64,000 nt of DNA, taken from Acidobacteriota bacterium (lineage in GTDB: Bacteria > Acidobacteriota > Vicinamibacteria > Vicinamibacterales > Vicinamibacteraceae). How positions within the stretch are numbered: the stretch's first letter is position 1; each line of letters opens with the position of its first letter. Positions 17,017 through 25,373 of this stretch are shown in pieces. The DNA lies in assembly GCA_020845575.1 (NCBI GenBank), contig JADLFL010000013.1, positions 35,008 to 99,007 on the forward strand, in the 5' to 3' direction. The translations under genes and the position numbers were made by a program. Below the pieces are notes generated by a model, which was not told the origin of the DNA, searched no databases, and saw only the letters and a list, made by a program, of their open reading frames with translations.

Positions 17017-18405
17017 ATGAACGGACGTGAGGCCGCGCCGCCCGCCCGGATTCTCCACGTCGACGACCAGCCCGAAACCCACGAGTGGCTGAAGCTGGCC
17101 CTCGAGCGCAAGCAGTTCCAGGTGACGGCGGTCACGAGCGGGCAGGCCGCGCTTGCCTCCTTCACCAGCCATCGGCCGGACGTCGTGCTGCTCGATCACC
17201 AGCTGCCGGACCAGAACGGGTTGGAGGTCCTGCGGCAATTCAAGAACGCGGATCCGCTCGTCGAGGTCGTGATGCTGACCGGTCATGGCAGCGTCTCGCT
17301 CGCTGTCGAAGCCATGCGCGAAGGCGCGTTCGGCTTCGTCGAGAAGCCCGTCGAGTTCGCCGTCCTCGACGCCGTACTCGACAAGGCGCTCGCCCACCGC
17401 GCGCTGCACGCCGAAGCGACTCGCCTGCGCCTCAACGCCGAGCGTCGTGAAGGGTTCACGCGTCTGGTAGGCACGTCGCCGACGATGAAGCGACTGTTCG
17501 ACCTGATTCAGCTCGTGGCGCCCACCGACGCCTCGGTGCTGATCCGCGGTGAGAACGGTACCGGCAAGGAACTCGTCGCTGACGCCGTCCACGAGCGGAG
17601 TTCCCGCAGCCGCGGCCCAATCGTCAAGATCAACTGCGGCGCCATTCCGGGCGATCTGTTCGAGTCGGAACTGTTCGGGCACAAGCGCGGCGCCTTCACC
17701 GGCGCGCTCGCCGACAAGCGCGGACTCATCGAATCGGCCGACCACGGCACGCTGCTGCTCGACGAGATTGGCGAGATGCCCGCCAATGCCCAGGTGAAGC
17801 TGCTGCGCGTGCTGCAGGAGAAGCAGGTACGCCGCCTCGGCGACACGCACATGTCGGCGCCGGACTTCCGCCTGATCTGCGCCACCAACGCACGCCTCGA
17901 GACCCTCATGGCCGACAACAGGGTCCGCGAGGATCTCTACTTCCGCATCAATACCGTCGTGCTCGACATCCCCCCCTTGCGCGAGCGCCGCGAGGACATC
18001 CCCGTCCTCGCGCAGGTGTTCCTGCAGCGGTACGCCGAGAAGTACGAGCGCGACGTGGTGCGCTACCACCCGTCGGTGCTCCAGCGCCTCATGAAACACG
18101 TCTGGCGCGGCAACGTGCGTGAGCTCGAACACGTCGTCGAACACGCGGTGATCGTCGCGACGGGGCGCGACGTGCAGTTGCGCCACCTGCCCGAGTCTTT
18201 CCGCTCCGAGTCGACCGTCGACGACACCAGCCCGCTCTGTACGCTCGAAGACGTCGAACGCGCCGCCATCGTTCGCACGCTTGCCTACACGCGTGGCAAC
18301 AAGCGCGCTGCGGCGGACATCCTCGGGGTCTACCGGCCGACACTCTACGCGAAGATGCGCAAGTACGGCCTCATGGCCGCTCAGGAGGAGCCGACACCGG
18401 CATGA
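17017..18405 (+). CDS. NtrC-family response regulator (sigma-54 activator)
   Basis: 462 residues, three canonical domains. Receiver (1-125) with acidic pocket HVDDQ, phosphoacceptor Asp60 in VVLLDHQLP, MLTGHG and EKP lysine; AAA+ domain (about 148-380) with Walker A GENGTGKE at 178-185, GAFTGA at 225-230, Walker B GTLLLDEIGEM and [24 protein letters not shown]-terminal Fis HTH (ADILGVYRPTLYAKMRKYG). All activator residues appear intact. Its stop overlaps the start of the PAS-DHp gene (ATGA), so the two are made together and probably work together. Confidence 0.95.
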   Translation: MNGREAAPPARILHVDDQPETHEWLKLALERKQFQVTAVTSGQAALASFTSHRPDVVLLDHQLPDQNGLEVLRQFKNADPLVEVVMLTGHGSVSLAVEAMREGAFGFVEKPVEFAVLDAVLDKALAHRALHAEATRLRLNAERREGFTRLVGTSPTMKRLFDLIQLVAPTDASVLIRGENGTGKELVADAVHERSSRSRGPIVKINCGAIPGDLFESELFGHKRGAFTGALADKRGLIESADHGTLLLDEIGEMPANAQVKLLRVLQEKQVRRLGDTHMSAPDFRLICATNARLETLMADNRVREDLYFRINTVVLDIPPLRERREDIPVLAQVFLQRYAEKYERDVVRYHPSVLQRLMKHVWRGNVRELEHVVEHAVIVATGRDVQLRHLPESFRSESTVDDTSPLCTLEDVERAAIVRTLAYTRGNKRAAADILGVYRPTLYAKMRKYGLMAAQEEPTPA

Positions 18406-18944
18406 CTCAGGAGACCGGTCCTTCTTCGGGGGCCGACGATGCCACGCTCGACACGCTGGCCGTGCCGGTGCTGGTGTGGATGCCTGACGGCGGCGTGACG
18501 TTCGTCAACGAGGCTTGGTGCGGCGTCACGGGCACCACGCGTACGCAGAACCTCGGTGATGGCTGGCTCGGCGCCGTCCATCCTCAGGACCGCGACACCG
18601 TGTCGCACGTGCTCGCGCGGCCGGGCACCAGCGTGCTCGCGTACAGACTGCATCGTGATGGGCTCGCCGTCCCCGTGCTCGACACGGCTCGCGCGATCGC
18701 ACGGGCGGACGGCAGCATCGCCGCCGTCGTGCACACCGTTGTGCCACGCGACATGTCGGCGCCGCAGGGGCAGTCCGTGGGCCGATGGGCACACGAGTTG
18801 CGGGGCCCGCTCAACGCCATTCTGGGGTGGGCGGATCTGCTGGCAGCCGGTGAAGCGGATCCCGCGATCCTGCAGAAAGGTCTGCAGGTGATCGCCAGCA
18901 ATGCCCGTCGGCAGGCGGCGATCATCAAGCGCATGGCGGAGTGA
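18402..18944 (+). CDS. PAS and histidine-phosphotransfer (HisKA) protein without ATPase domain
   Basis: 180 residues. A PAS-like fold spans about 15-115 (VLVWMPDGGVTFVNEAWCGVT, the usual PAS start). From residue 124 a HisKA dimerisation helix holds the H-box RWAHELRGPLNAILGWADLL, with His131 in the phosphorylation position. The protein stops 49 residues later (IIKRMAE), where the second DHp helix ends: there is no HATPase_c domain, no N/G boxes, and the downstream DNA is a gene on the other strand. It therefore cannot autophosphorylate alone. It may be a phosphotransfer or sensor partner for the coupled NtrC regulator, or a kinase that lost its 3' part. Confidence 0.85.
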   Translation: MTQETGPSSGADDATLDTLAVPVLVWMPDGGVTFVNEAWCGVTGTTRTQNLGDGWLGAVHPQDRDTVSHVLARPGTSVLAYRLHRDGLAVPVLDTARAIARADGSIAAVVHTVVPRDMSAPQGQSVGRWAHELRGPLNAILGWADLLAAGEADPAILQKGLQVIASNARRQAAIIKRMAE

Positions 18945-18950
18945 CGTTCG

Positions 18951-19469
18951 TCAGAGTGTGGGCGGCTTCAGCGTCATCTTGTCGATCACGCGCTTGACGC
19001 CCTTCGTCTCGCGTGCGTGCTTCAGGACGAGATCCCGTAGCGCTTCTGACGGCACGTCGCCGGTGATCGTCACCACGTTCTTCTTCACCTTCACGTCCAC
19101 ATCCACATCCTCGAGCGCATCGTCGGCGTTGATCTTCCCGGCGATCTTCGCCGTGATCCACGTCTCGTCGATCTTCGCGGGCGCATCGGAGACGACGTCC
19201 TTCGTCTTCTTCGCGCCCGTCACCACGGCATCTCTGGTGGCTTCGGCCGCCTTCTCCACGGCCTCACCCGTCTTTGCCGCCGCCTTCTTCGTGGCGTCCT
19301 TCACATCGCTCGCCGCGACCGAGCCCCTGGTGCCGTCCTTGTCTTTGTCCTTGTTCTCGTCGGATTGCGTCTGCTCCTGCGACTGCATGGCCGCGAGCGG
19401 GGTGGCGGCACCGGTGATGACCCATACGCCAAGTGCCACTGCCAGAGATGTCGAGTGGATACGATTCAT
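18951..19469 (-). CDS. secreted BON-domain protein
   Basis: 172 residues from ATG 19469, selected because AGGAGG lies 8 nt upstream; the frame is open further back. Signal peptide LAVALGVWVITGAATPLAA (about 10-29), then a Lys/Asp/Ala-rich linker (30-95) of low complexity, then a single BON domain (about 100-172: DETWITAKIAGKINADDALED, VVTITGDVPSEALRDL, VKRVIDKMTL). BON domains bind phospholipids or membranes in envelope-stress proteins such as OsmY and YraP; periplasmic location is inferred. Tail-to-tail with the PAS-DHp gene. Confidence 0.85.
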   Translation of the reverse strand: MNRIHSTSLAVALGVWVITGAATPLAAMQSQEQTQSDENKDKDKDGTRGSVAASDVKDATKKAAAKTGEAVEKAAEATRDAVVTGAKKTKDVVSDAPAKIDETWITAKIAGKINADDALEDVDVDVKVKKNVVTITGDVPSEALRDLVLKHARETKGVKRVIDKMTLKPPTL

Positions 19470-19529
19470 GCTGCCTCCTGTGCCTCCGCCTTTCATTGTT
19501 CGATATCGATACAGTGTACGGCCTGCGAG

Positions 19530-19535
19530 TATGAT
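19530..19535 (+). promoter_or_regulatory. -10-like hexamer upstream of HAD gene
   Basis: TATGAT ends 8 nt before the ATG at 19544 and no Shine-Dalgarno sequence is present, suggesting a leaderless transcript. No clear -35. Confidence 0.35.
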
Positions 19536-19543
19536 CCTCGTCG

Positions 19544-20434
19544 ATGCCAACGCGATCTGCAGCGTTCCCCTTCCGGCTGGCGGCCATCGACATCGACGAC
19601 ACGCTGGTAGGGCCGGACAAGCAGGTCAGTGCGACCAACCGTACCGCCATCGATCGGTTGCGCGCGGCGGGCTGCCGCGTGGTGCTGGCCTCCGGACGCG
19701 AACACCACAGCATGGCGGTGTACCAGCAGCGCCTCGGGCTCGACGACTTCGTGGTGGCCAACCAGGGCGCGCTCGTGGTGCAGCCGTCGAGCGGACAGCA
19801 GATTTGGCGCCGCCCCGTCGAGCCGGCACTGGCGGTCCAACTCCTCGCACGCGGCTTGGCCGAAGGGTTCGATGTGCTGATGGCCACCGACGAGGGCTTC
19901 GTTGCCACAGCGACGAGCCCATGGATCACACACAATCTCGCCGGGCGCGACGATACGCTCCGCATCACGGCACGCGATCTCCACGACGAGGCACGGCGCT
20001 CGCCCCTGAAGATTCTCTGGCATGGAGAAACGCCCGCCGTCTACGCGCTCGAGCGCGTGATGCGGCGCGAGCTCGCTACGCGCGCCGAAGTGGTCATCAC
20101 CACACCGCACCTGCTCGAGTTCAACGCGCCTGACGCGACCAAGGCCACCGGCGTGGCTGCCGTGGCCTCGCACTACGGCATTGCGCAAACTGAAGTTCTC
20201 GCCTTCGGTGACAGCTACAACGACATGCCGCTCCTGCAGTGGGCAGGACTTGGCGTGGCGATGCCCCATGGACTCATCGAGGCACAGGCAGCGGCTGACC
20301 TGGTCGCACCTGAGGCCGACCCGTCGGACGCACTCGCCATTGCCATCGCCGCGCTGCTCGCCGGTCACCGCCATGCCTTCACCGCCGCGCCGCGACTCCA
20401 GACATCCGCGGACGGCAAAGGCCCGACGCCGTAA
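19544..20434 (+). CDS. HAD-superfamily hydrolase, Cof/YidA-like
   Basis: 296 residues. HAD motif I is LAAIDIDDTLVG with the nucleophile Asp16 and acid Asp18, motif II LASGRE, motif III lysine in SPLKILWHG, and motif IV FGDSYNDMPLL. The large C2-type cap between motifs II and III places it with Cof-type phosphatases, which act on sugar phosphates, FMN or phosphorylated vitamins; the precise substrate cannot be read from sequence. Family members are about 270 residues; the C-terminal 25 residues here are extra. Confidence 0.9.
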   Translation: MPTRSAAFPFRLAAIDIDDTLVGPDKQVSATNRTAIDRLRAAGCRVVLASGREHHSMAVYQQRLGLDDFVVANQGALVVQPSSGQQIWRRPVEPALAVQLLARGLAEGFDVLMATDEGFVATATSPWITHNLAGRDDTLRITARDLHDEARRSPLKILWHGETPAVYALERVMRRELATRAEVVITTPHLLEFNAPDATKATGVAAVASHYGIAQTEVLAFGDSYNDMPLLQWAGLGVAMPHGLIEAQAAADLVAPEADPSDALAIAIAALLAGHRHAFTAAPRLQTSADGKGPTP

Positions 20435-20448
20435 GGGCATCGGGCCTT
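20418..20448 (+). terminator. terminator-like hairpin at the end of the HAD gene
   Basis: AAGGCCCGA (20418-20426) and TCGGGCCTT (20440-20448) form a perfect 9-bp stem; the loop includes the stop codon of the HAD gene. No U tract follows, so Rho-independent activity is uncertain. Confidence 0.4.
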
Positions 20449-21002
20449 CGAAGAATGGCTCCTTCTGATGGTGGACGGTGAAGGTCGCGCTGAAGAGCGA
20501 GGGCGCTTGACGTTGGCAGCCGCCGCGAGGCGTGTGAGCCTCAGTGTCTTCGGCACTCGCTCCCAGCGTGACCGGCAGATCCTCCGCACAGGTATCAGGG
20601 TGCGCAAGCGCTCACTGCTTCCCTGTGGGTCATGCGTTGTTCGGTGGCGTATCCTGGTCCATCGGCTCCTCGCGGAATGTCGCTGGTCCTGGTCCTCACG
20701 GAACGTCGTTGGCGATCATGCTGCCATCAGTGATGACAGCGTGGACAGTCGGGCCGTTGGTTCGGCTGGCACTGTGGTGAATCGCTTCCCCACGCGCCGT
20801 TATGTGAAAGGTGGATCCCCTTCAGCCATCGTCCTCCTGCTTTCTCCGAATCCACTCGGGGTGAAGCGGTGAACCGCGCTGTCTGATGTCACACTACGCC
20901 TCTCCAAAGGGCGTCGCAAGGGTCTGCCGCATCACGCGATGTACATATCGATCTACCACTCGCGCACGATCGTGTAGTCAGACGGCCGCCGCCTCTGGTG
21001 TA
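20449..21002. other. intergenic region of about 550 bp without a confident gene
   Basis: Open frames exist on both strands (plus 20468-20872, minus 20365-20607) but their residue composition looks random and neither has a good start site. GC content is locally lower than in neighbouring genes. On the minus strand a 9-codon frame (20829-20800) follows a strong AGGAGG, which could be chance. Regulatory DNA for the following outer-membrane gene or a small RNA is possible; nothing is demonstrable. Confidence 0.4.
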
Positions 21003-22304
21003 ATGGACGCCCTGATGACCGCCTTCCGGCCCGCCGCGCCAGCGTTTGCGTCGAGCACTCGCCCTCGGTGGTCACCTATGTGCGCTCCGCTGCTGGCCGT
21101 CATCGTCGGGCTGTTCACGAGTCACGTCGCAGCAGCAGGGCAGGACCAACCGCCACAGGCCCCGCTCACGCGTGCGGCAGAGCTCGAAGCCGCGCGCCGC
21201 GCCAGGGCGGCGGACCTCGAACGTGCCCCAACGCCCAACACCGTCGAACGGGCATTCACCTACATCGAAGACACACGGATCGTAGGCAGGGTCTTCAATC
21301 CGACGCGAGGATGGTTCGCGCAGATCGGCGGAGCCGGTGAGGGGAACGGCTTCACCGTCGGCGGCGGGTATCGCCACCCCACGCCGCTCGGCGTCGTGTC
21401 GGCACGAGCCGTCGGATCGATCAGGCAGTCGTACCTCGCGAGCGTCGACGTGACGCGGACGTTCCTGCCCGGGGACGCGGCGTTCGTCACGGCCACCGTG
21501 ACACGGCGGCACGAAGCGGCGCAACGGTTCTACGGCATGGGGCCCGATACCGCATACGCCGACAAGTCGAGCTTCGGGCTGTCTGCCACACAGGCCGACG
21601 TGGTGGCCGGAGTCCGCATCACGTCGTGGCTCACGGGAACCGCCGGCGTTGGTGTGCTGCAGCCGGACATCGCGCGAGCGTCGGAAGCCTCACGGGTCCC
21701 CCCCACCGTCGATCGCTTCACGGGAGCGCCTGGCGTGGACGTCCAGCCGACATACACGACGGCCCAGGCCGGCGTCATCGTGGACACGCGCGATGCCGGC
21801 AACGCGCGTCACGGAGGCCTGTATCAGGTGCACGTGCGGCGACTGGCCGATCGCGACCAAGGCGCGTACAGCTTCTCGGACACGCGCGTGGACCTGCAGC
21901 AGTTCATCCCGTTCTGGAACCGGAGCCGCGTCATCGCGCTGCGTGTCCTCGCCCAGCACACCGACGGCATCGGCCAGGCCCAGGTGCCGTTCTACCTGAT
22001 GCCTTCGCTCGGCGGCGCGCGCAGCCTGCGCGGCTACGAGCGCCAGCGCTTCCGCGACCGCAGCGCACTCCTGTTCTCGGCCGAGTACCGCTACGAAATG
22101 AACCCGTTCCTGATGGGCGCCATCTTCTACGATGCAGGCCAGGTGGCGCCAGATTGGTCGGACTTCCGGTTCCGGCAGTTCCGCGACGACTTCGGCATCG
22201 GCCTGCGGTTCGGCTACTCCAACGCCGTGGCCTTGCGCGCGGACGTCGCCTTCGGTGGCGAGCGCGCCGCGCGTCTCATCCTCGGTTTCAGCAGCAGTTT
22301 CTGA
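21003..22304 (+). CDS. Omp85/BamA-like outer-membrane beta-barrel without POTRA domains
   Basis: 433 residues from ATG 21003; ATG 21015 and 21078 are alternatives and 21078 begins exactly at the signal-like MCAPLLAVIVGLFTSHVAAA. The mature region begins with a 60-residue linker, then alternating beta-strand sequence. The Omp85 RGY motif is visible in SLGGARSLRGYERQRFRDRS, and the barrel ends in a C-terminal Phe after RLILGFSSSF, the BAM recognition signature. No POTRA repeat is seen, so it is a short barrel of the surface-antigen (D15/patatin-barrel) type. Followed 7 nt later by the kinase-like gene, suggesting joint function. Confidence 0.85.
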   Translation: MDALMTAFRPAAPAFASSTRPRWSPMCAPLLAVIVGLFTSHVAAAGQDQPPQAPLTRAAELEAARRARAADLERAPTPNTVERAFTYIEDTRIVGRVFNPTRGWFAQIGGAGEGNGFTVGGGYRHPTPLGVVSARAVGSIRQSYLASVDVTRTFLPGDAAFVTATVTRRHEAAQRFYGMGPDTAYADKSSFGLSATQADVVAGVRITSWLTGTAGVGVLQPDIARASEASRVPPTVDRFTGAPGVDVQPTYTTAQAGVIVDTRDAGNARHGGLYQVHVRRLADRDQGAYSFSDTRVDLQQFIPFWNRSRVIALRVLAQHTDGIGQAQVPFYLMPSLGGARSLRGYERQRFRDRSALLFSAEYRYEMNPFLMGAIFYDAGQVAPDWSDFRFRQFRDDFGIGLRFGYSNAVALRADVAFGGERAARLILGFSSSF

Positions 22305-22311
22305 CCGGATC

Positions 22312-23991
22312 ATGCCTGCCTCCCGTGTGTTCCCGTGGTTCCGCCCGGTGGCCGTGGCCATCGCCCTCGGAGCGGGACTGCTGGTTGCCGGAGCCAGCCA
22401 GGGGCTCGGCGGCTCCCTCGTGCACTTCTTCCCCGACGATCCGATCTGGGTGGACGCCGACATGGTCGCCGACGCCAGCGGTGTGAAGGAGCAGGATCTC
22501 AGTCAGACCTACGACTTCCTCGAGAACACCTTCGCGCTGCGGGGTGACGTGCGGGACGTGCGCGCGGTGAACGTCAACACGCTCGACGAAGTCCCCGATT
22601 CGAGCTGGTTCACCAACCGCATCGCCCATCACCCGCTCGACGATGAGACGCTCGTGCGCGGACCGAACTCACTGGCCGCGCTCCATGCCGACGCGTGGAC
22701 GATCGTGGCCGGCAAGAACACGGGTCTGCAGCCAGGATTCCGCGCGATCATCACCGGCGCCAGCGACAGGCAGCTGTATCAAATCGAGTTCGACCCCCCG
22801 GGCCACCCGCAGCTGGCGACAGGTGCCGAGATGATCGGCACGCTGCTCTATCACGCGCTCGGGTACCACGTCGTCGAGAACTACATCGTCGAGGTGGACC
22901 CTGCGTCCCTGACGATCGACCCGAAGGCCACCTATCGCGACGCGGACGGCCGGCGGCAGCCCTTCACGCGCGAGACGCTCGATCGCGTGCTGCGCCGTGC
23001 CGCGCGAAATGCCGACGGCACGTACCGTGCGCTAGCCAGCCGCTTCGCGCCGGGCAGGCCCGCCGGGAACTTCCGCTACTACGGCACGCGCCATGACGAT
23101 CCCAACGACATCCACCCACACGAACACCGCCGGGAACTGCGAGCCGCGCGCGTCTTCGCCGCCTGGGTGAACCACGACGACTCGCGCGCCAACAACACGC
23201 TCGACATGATCGAAGGTGACGGCGGACAGTCGGCGATTCGCCACTACATGTTCGACTTCGGGTCGATCATGGGTAGCGGCACCACAGCTCCCGACACGGC
23301 CCGGTCCGGCCGTGCCTATCTGCTCGACGTGCGCACCACATGGCGCATCCTCCGCTCGTTCGGCGTGTGGGCTCCCGAGTGGGCCCGCCGGCGCATCGCG
23401 CCGTTCCATCGGTCGGTTGGCCCGTTCACCGCCGACGGCTTCGATCCCGAGGCGTGGAAGGCCGAGTATCCGAACACCGCCTTCGTCAACATGCGCGACG
23501 ACGATGCGTTCTGGGGCGCGCGGCGGGTGGCCGCATTCACCGACAGGCAGCTCCGATTGCTGGCCGAACAGGGCCGGTACGGCGATCCTGCGGCTACCGC
23601 CCAGGTCGCCGACGCGCTCATCGGCAGGCGCGACAGCATCGCGAAGACGTGGCTCGCACGCATCACGCCTCTCGTCTCGCCGACACTGGAACGCGATCGC
23701 TTACGCTTCGAGAACGCGGCGGTCGATGCGGGCGTCGCGACGCAGCCAGACACGTACGTGGTGCAGTGGTCACGCTTCGACAACGATTCCGGCACGCACG
23801 CGCCCGTCGGCCCGGCGCTCGAGGTCCAGGCGCCCGAAGCGCTCCTGCCTGACGTCCTCGCCGGCGCGGCGTTCGTCGCGGCGCGCGTGCACGCCGTCCA
23901 TCCCCGGTATCCTCACTGGGTCAGACCCGTGACGTTCTACTTCCGTCGCGACGGCACGTCATGGACGCCCGTCGGCCTGGTCCGTCGATGA
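22312..23991 (+). CDS. secreted or membrane-anchored protein with kinase-like (PKL) fold signatures, function unknown
   Basis: 559 residues. Residues 12-34 are hydrophobic (VAVAIALGAGLLVAGASQG), giving a signal peptide or anchor. No family is recognised with certainty. Seen: an N-lobe-like stretch at 155-195 (LYQIEFDPPGHPQLATGAE, then LGYHVVENYIVEV) resembling HipA/CotH-type kinases, a catalytic-loop-like AWVNHDDSRANNTLDMI at 284-300 (His288, Asp289/290, Asn294/295) and HYMFDFGSIMGSG at 311-323 resembling a DFG metal loop. The ATP-lysine of the N-lobe strand appears replaced by Glu159. If a kinase, it would act outside the cytoplasm. Coupled downstream to an NTT nucleotide carrier (ATGA) and preceded by an outer-membrane barrel. 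Confidence 0.6.
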   Translation: MPASRVFPWFRPVAVAIALGAGLLVAGASQGLGGSLVHFFPDDPIWVDADMVADASGVKEQDLSQTYDFLENTFALRGDVRDVRAVNVNTLDEVPDSSWFTNRIAHHPLDDETLVRGPNSLAALHADAWTIVAGKNTGLQPGFRAIITGASDRQLYQIEFDPPGHPQLATGAEMIGTLLYHALGYHVVENYIVEVDPASLTIDPKATYRDADGRRQPFTRETLDRVLRRAARNADGTYRALASRFAPGRPAGNFRYYGTRHDDPNDIHPHEHRRELRAARVFAAWVNHDDSRANNTLDMIEGDGGQSAIRHYMFDFGSIMGSGTTAPDTARSGRAYLLDVRTTWRILRSFGVWAPEWARRRIAPFHRSVGPFTADGFDPEAWKAEYPNTAFVNMRDDDAFWGARRVAAFTDRQLRLLAEQGRYGDPAATAQVADALIGRRDSIAKTWLARITPLVSPTLERDRLRFENAAVDAGVATQPDTYVVQWSRFDNDSGTHAPVGPALEVQAPEALLPDVLAGAAFVAARVHAVHPRYPHWVRPVTFYFRRDGTSWTPVGLVRR

Positions 23992-25373
23992 CCGAACCTC
24001 GTACGCTCGTTTCCCACCCGGAACTACGGTCGCACCAGTCGTTCCCGCACTTCAGGACCATCGGCGAGGCGCCCCGGAGCGCGCTCGAACGCGTGTTGTC
24101 CTTCTTTGCCGACGTGCGGGCCGGCGAAGGCGGCTCGGTGCTCCTGCTCACCGTCACCGTCTTCCTGCTGCTGGCCAACTACTACCTGCTCAAGACCGCG
24201 CGCGAGTCGCTGATCCTCAGCATCGATCGAGGGGCCGAACTGAAGGCGTACTCCTCGGCCGCGCAGGCAGTCCTGTTGCTGGCCGTGGTGCCGGCCTACG
24301 GCTGGCTCGCCTCTCGCGTACCGCGCGTCCCGTTGATTGGCATCAGCACGGCCATCCTGGCGCTCAATCTCCTCGTCTTCGCAGCCTTTCATGCCGCGGG
24401 CACCATCGTCGCCGTGCCGTTCTACATCTGGCTCGGCATCTACAACGTCTTCACGGTGTCGCAGTTCTGGTCCTTCACGAACGACGTGTACACCGAAGGC
24501 CAGGGCCGACGGCTCTTCGCGTTCATCGGCGTCGGCATGTCGCTCGGCGCGTGGATCGGCGCCGAAGCGGCGGCCACGCTCGTCAAGCGCACGTCGGCCG
24601 ATCCGGGCACGCTGATGATCGCCGCCGCCGTGATGCTGGCCGTCTGCTTCGGCCTCATCGTGATCGTGAACCGCCGTGAAGTGTCGAGGACGGATCCGAT
24701 CGGGCAGCGTCAGAACGAGGAACCGATCGGCGGCCCAAACGGCTTCGCGCTGGTGTTCGGCGATCGCTATCTGCTGCTCATCGCGGGGCTCATGGTGCTG
24801 CTCAACGTGGTGAACAGCACCGGTGAGTTCCTGCTCGGGAAACTGGTGAGCACGCAGGCGATGGCGATGTTCGGCGGCGACGGGATGGCCGCCGAGCGAC
24901 AGCGCTTCATCGGCGGGTTCTACGGGACGTTCTTCGGCAGGGTGAACCTGCTCGGATTCCTTCTGCAACTGTTCGTCACGTCGCGCCTGCTGCGGTACAT
25001 GGGCGTGCGCGGGGCGCTGTTCGTCCTGCCGGTGATCGCGCTGCTCAACTACTCGGTCATCGTCGTCGCGCCGGTGCTCGCCGTGGTGTCCGTGTTGAAG
25101 GTGCTCGAGAACGCGACGGACTACTCCGTCCAGAACACCGTGAAGCAGGCGCTCTTCCTGCCCACGTCACGGGAAGCGAAGTACAAGGCCAAGGCCGCCA
25201 TCGACACGTTCTTCATGCGCCTGGGCGACGTGATGCAGGCGGGAATCGTCGGCCTCGGGACGCGGCTCGGTGCGGGTGTCGGCGGCTTTGCCGCGTTCAC
25301 CGTCGGTTTGTCGGTGGTGTGGCTGATGGTGGCAGGTCAGATTGCCCGGGAGCATCGTCGGCGGACGGTGTGA
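23988..25373 (+). CDS. NTT/Tlc-family nucleotide (ATP/ADP-type) transporter
   Basis: 461 residues, about 12 predicted membrane helices. Family sequences seen: LLLANYYLLKTARESLILS near residue 60, NVFTVSQFWSFTNDVYTEG near 155, the mid-protein FLLGKLV and, near the end, VKQALFLPTSREAKYKAKAAID, which is characteristic of NTT carriers. Known members exchange ATP/ADP or import NTPs in Chlamydia, Rickettsia and plastids; free-living bacteria carry divergent homologues of unknown role. Start ATG 23988 overlaps the kinase-like gene's stop. The last 77 bp overlap the convergent NTT-HEAT gene. Confidence 0.85.
   Translation: MTEPRTLVSHPELRSHQSFPHFRTIGEAPRSALERVLSFFADVRAGEGGSVLLLTVTVFLLLANYYLLKTARESLILSIDRGAELKAYSSAAQAVLLLAVVPAYGWLASRVPRVPLIGISTAILALNLLVFAAFHAAGTIVAVPFYIWLGIYNVFTVSQFWSFTNDVYTEGQGRRLFAFIGVGMSLGAWIGAEAAATLVKRTSADPGTLMIAAAVMLAVCFGLIVIVNRREVSRTDPIGQRQNEEPIGGPNGFALVFGDRYLLLIAGLMVLLNVVNSTGEFLLGKLVSTQAMAMFGGDGMAAERQRFIGGFYGTFFGRVNLLGFLLQLFVTSRLLRYMGVRGALFVLPVIALLNYSVIVVAPVLAVVSVLKVLENATDYSVQNTVKQALFLPTSREAKYKAKAAIDTFFMRLGDVMQAGIVGLGTRLGAGVGGFAAFTVGLSVVWLMVAGQIAREHRRRTV

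Noticed and set aside
18901..20133. 410-codon plus-strand frame over the BON and HAD genes
   Set aside because: Antisense to the BON gene and out of frame with the HAD gene, both well supported.
20468..20872. 134-codon frame in the gap after the HAD gene
   Set aside because: Ser/Arg/Val-rich random-like composition, no family, no start signal; treated as intergenic.
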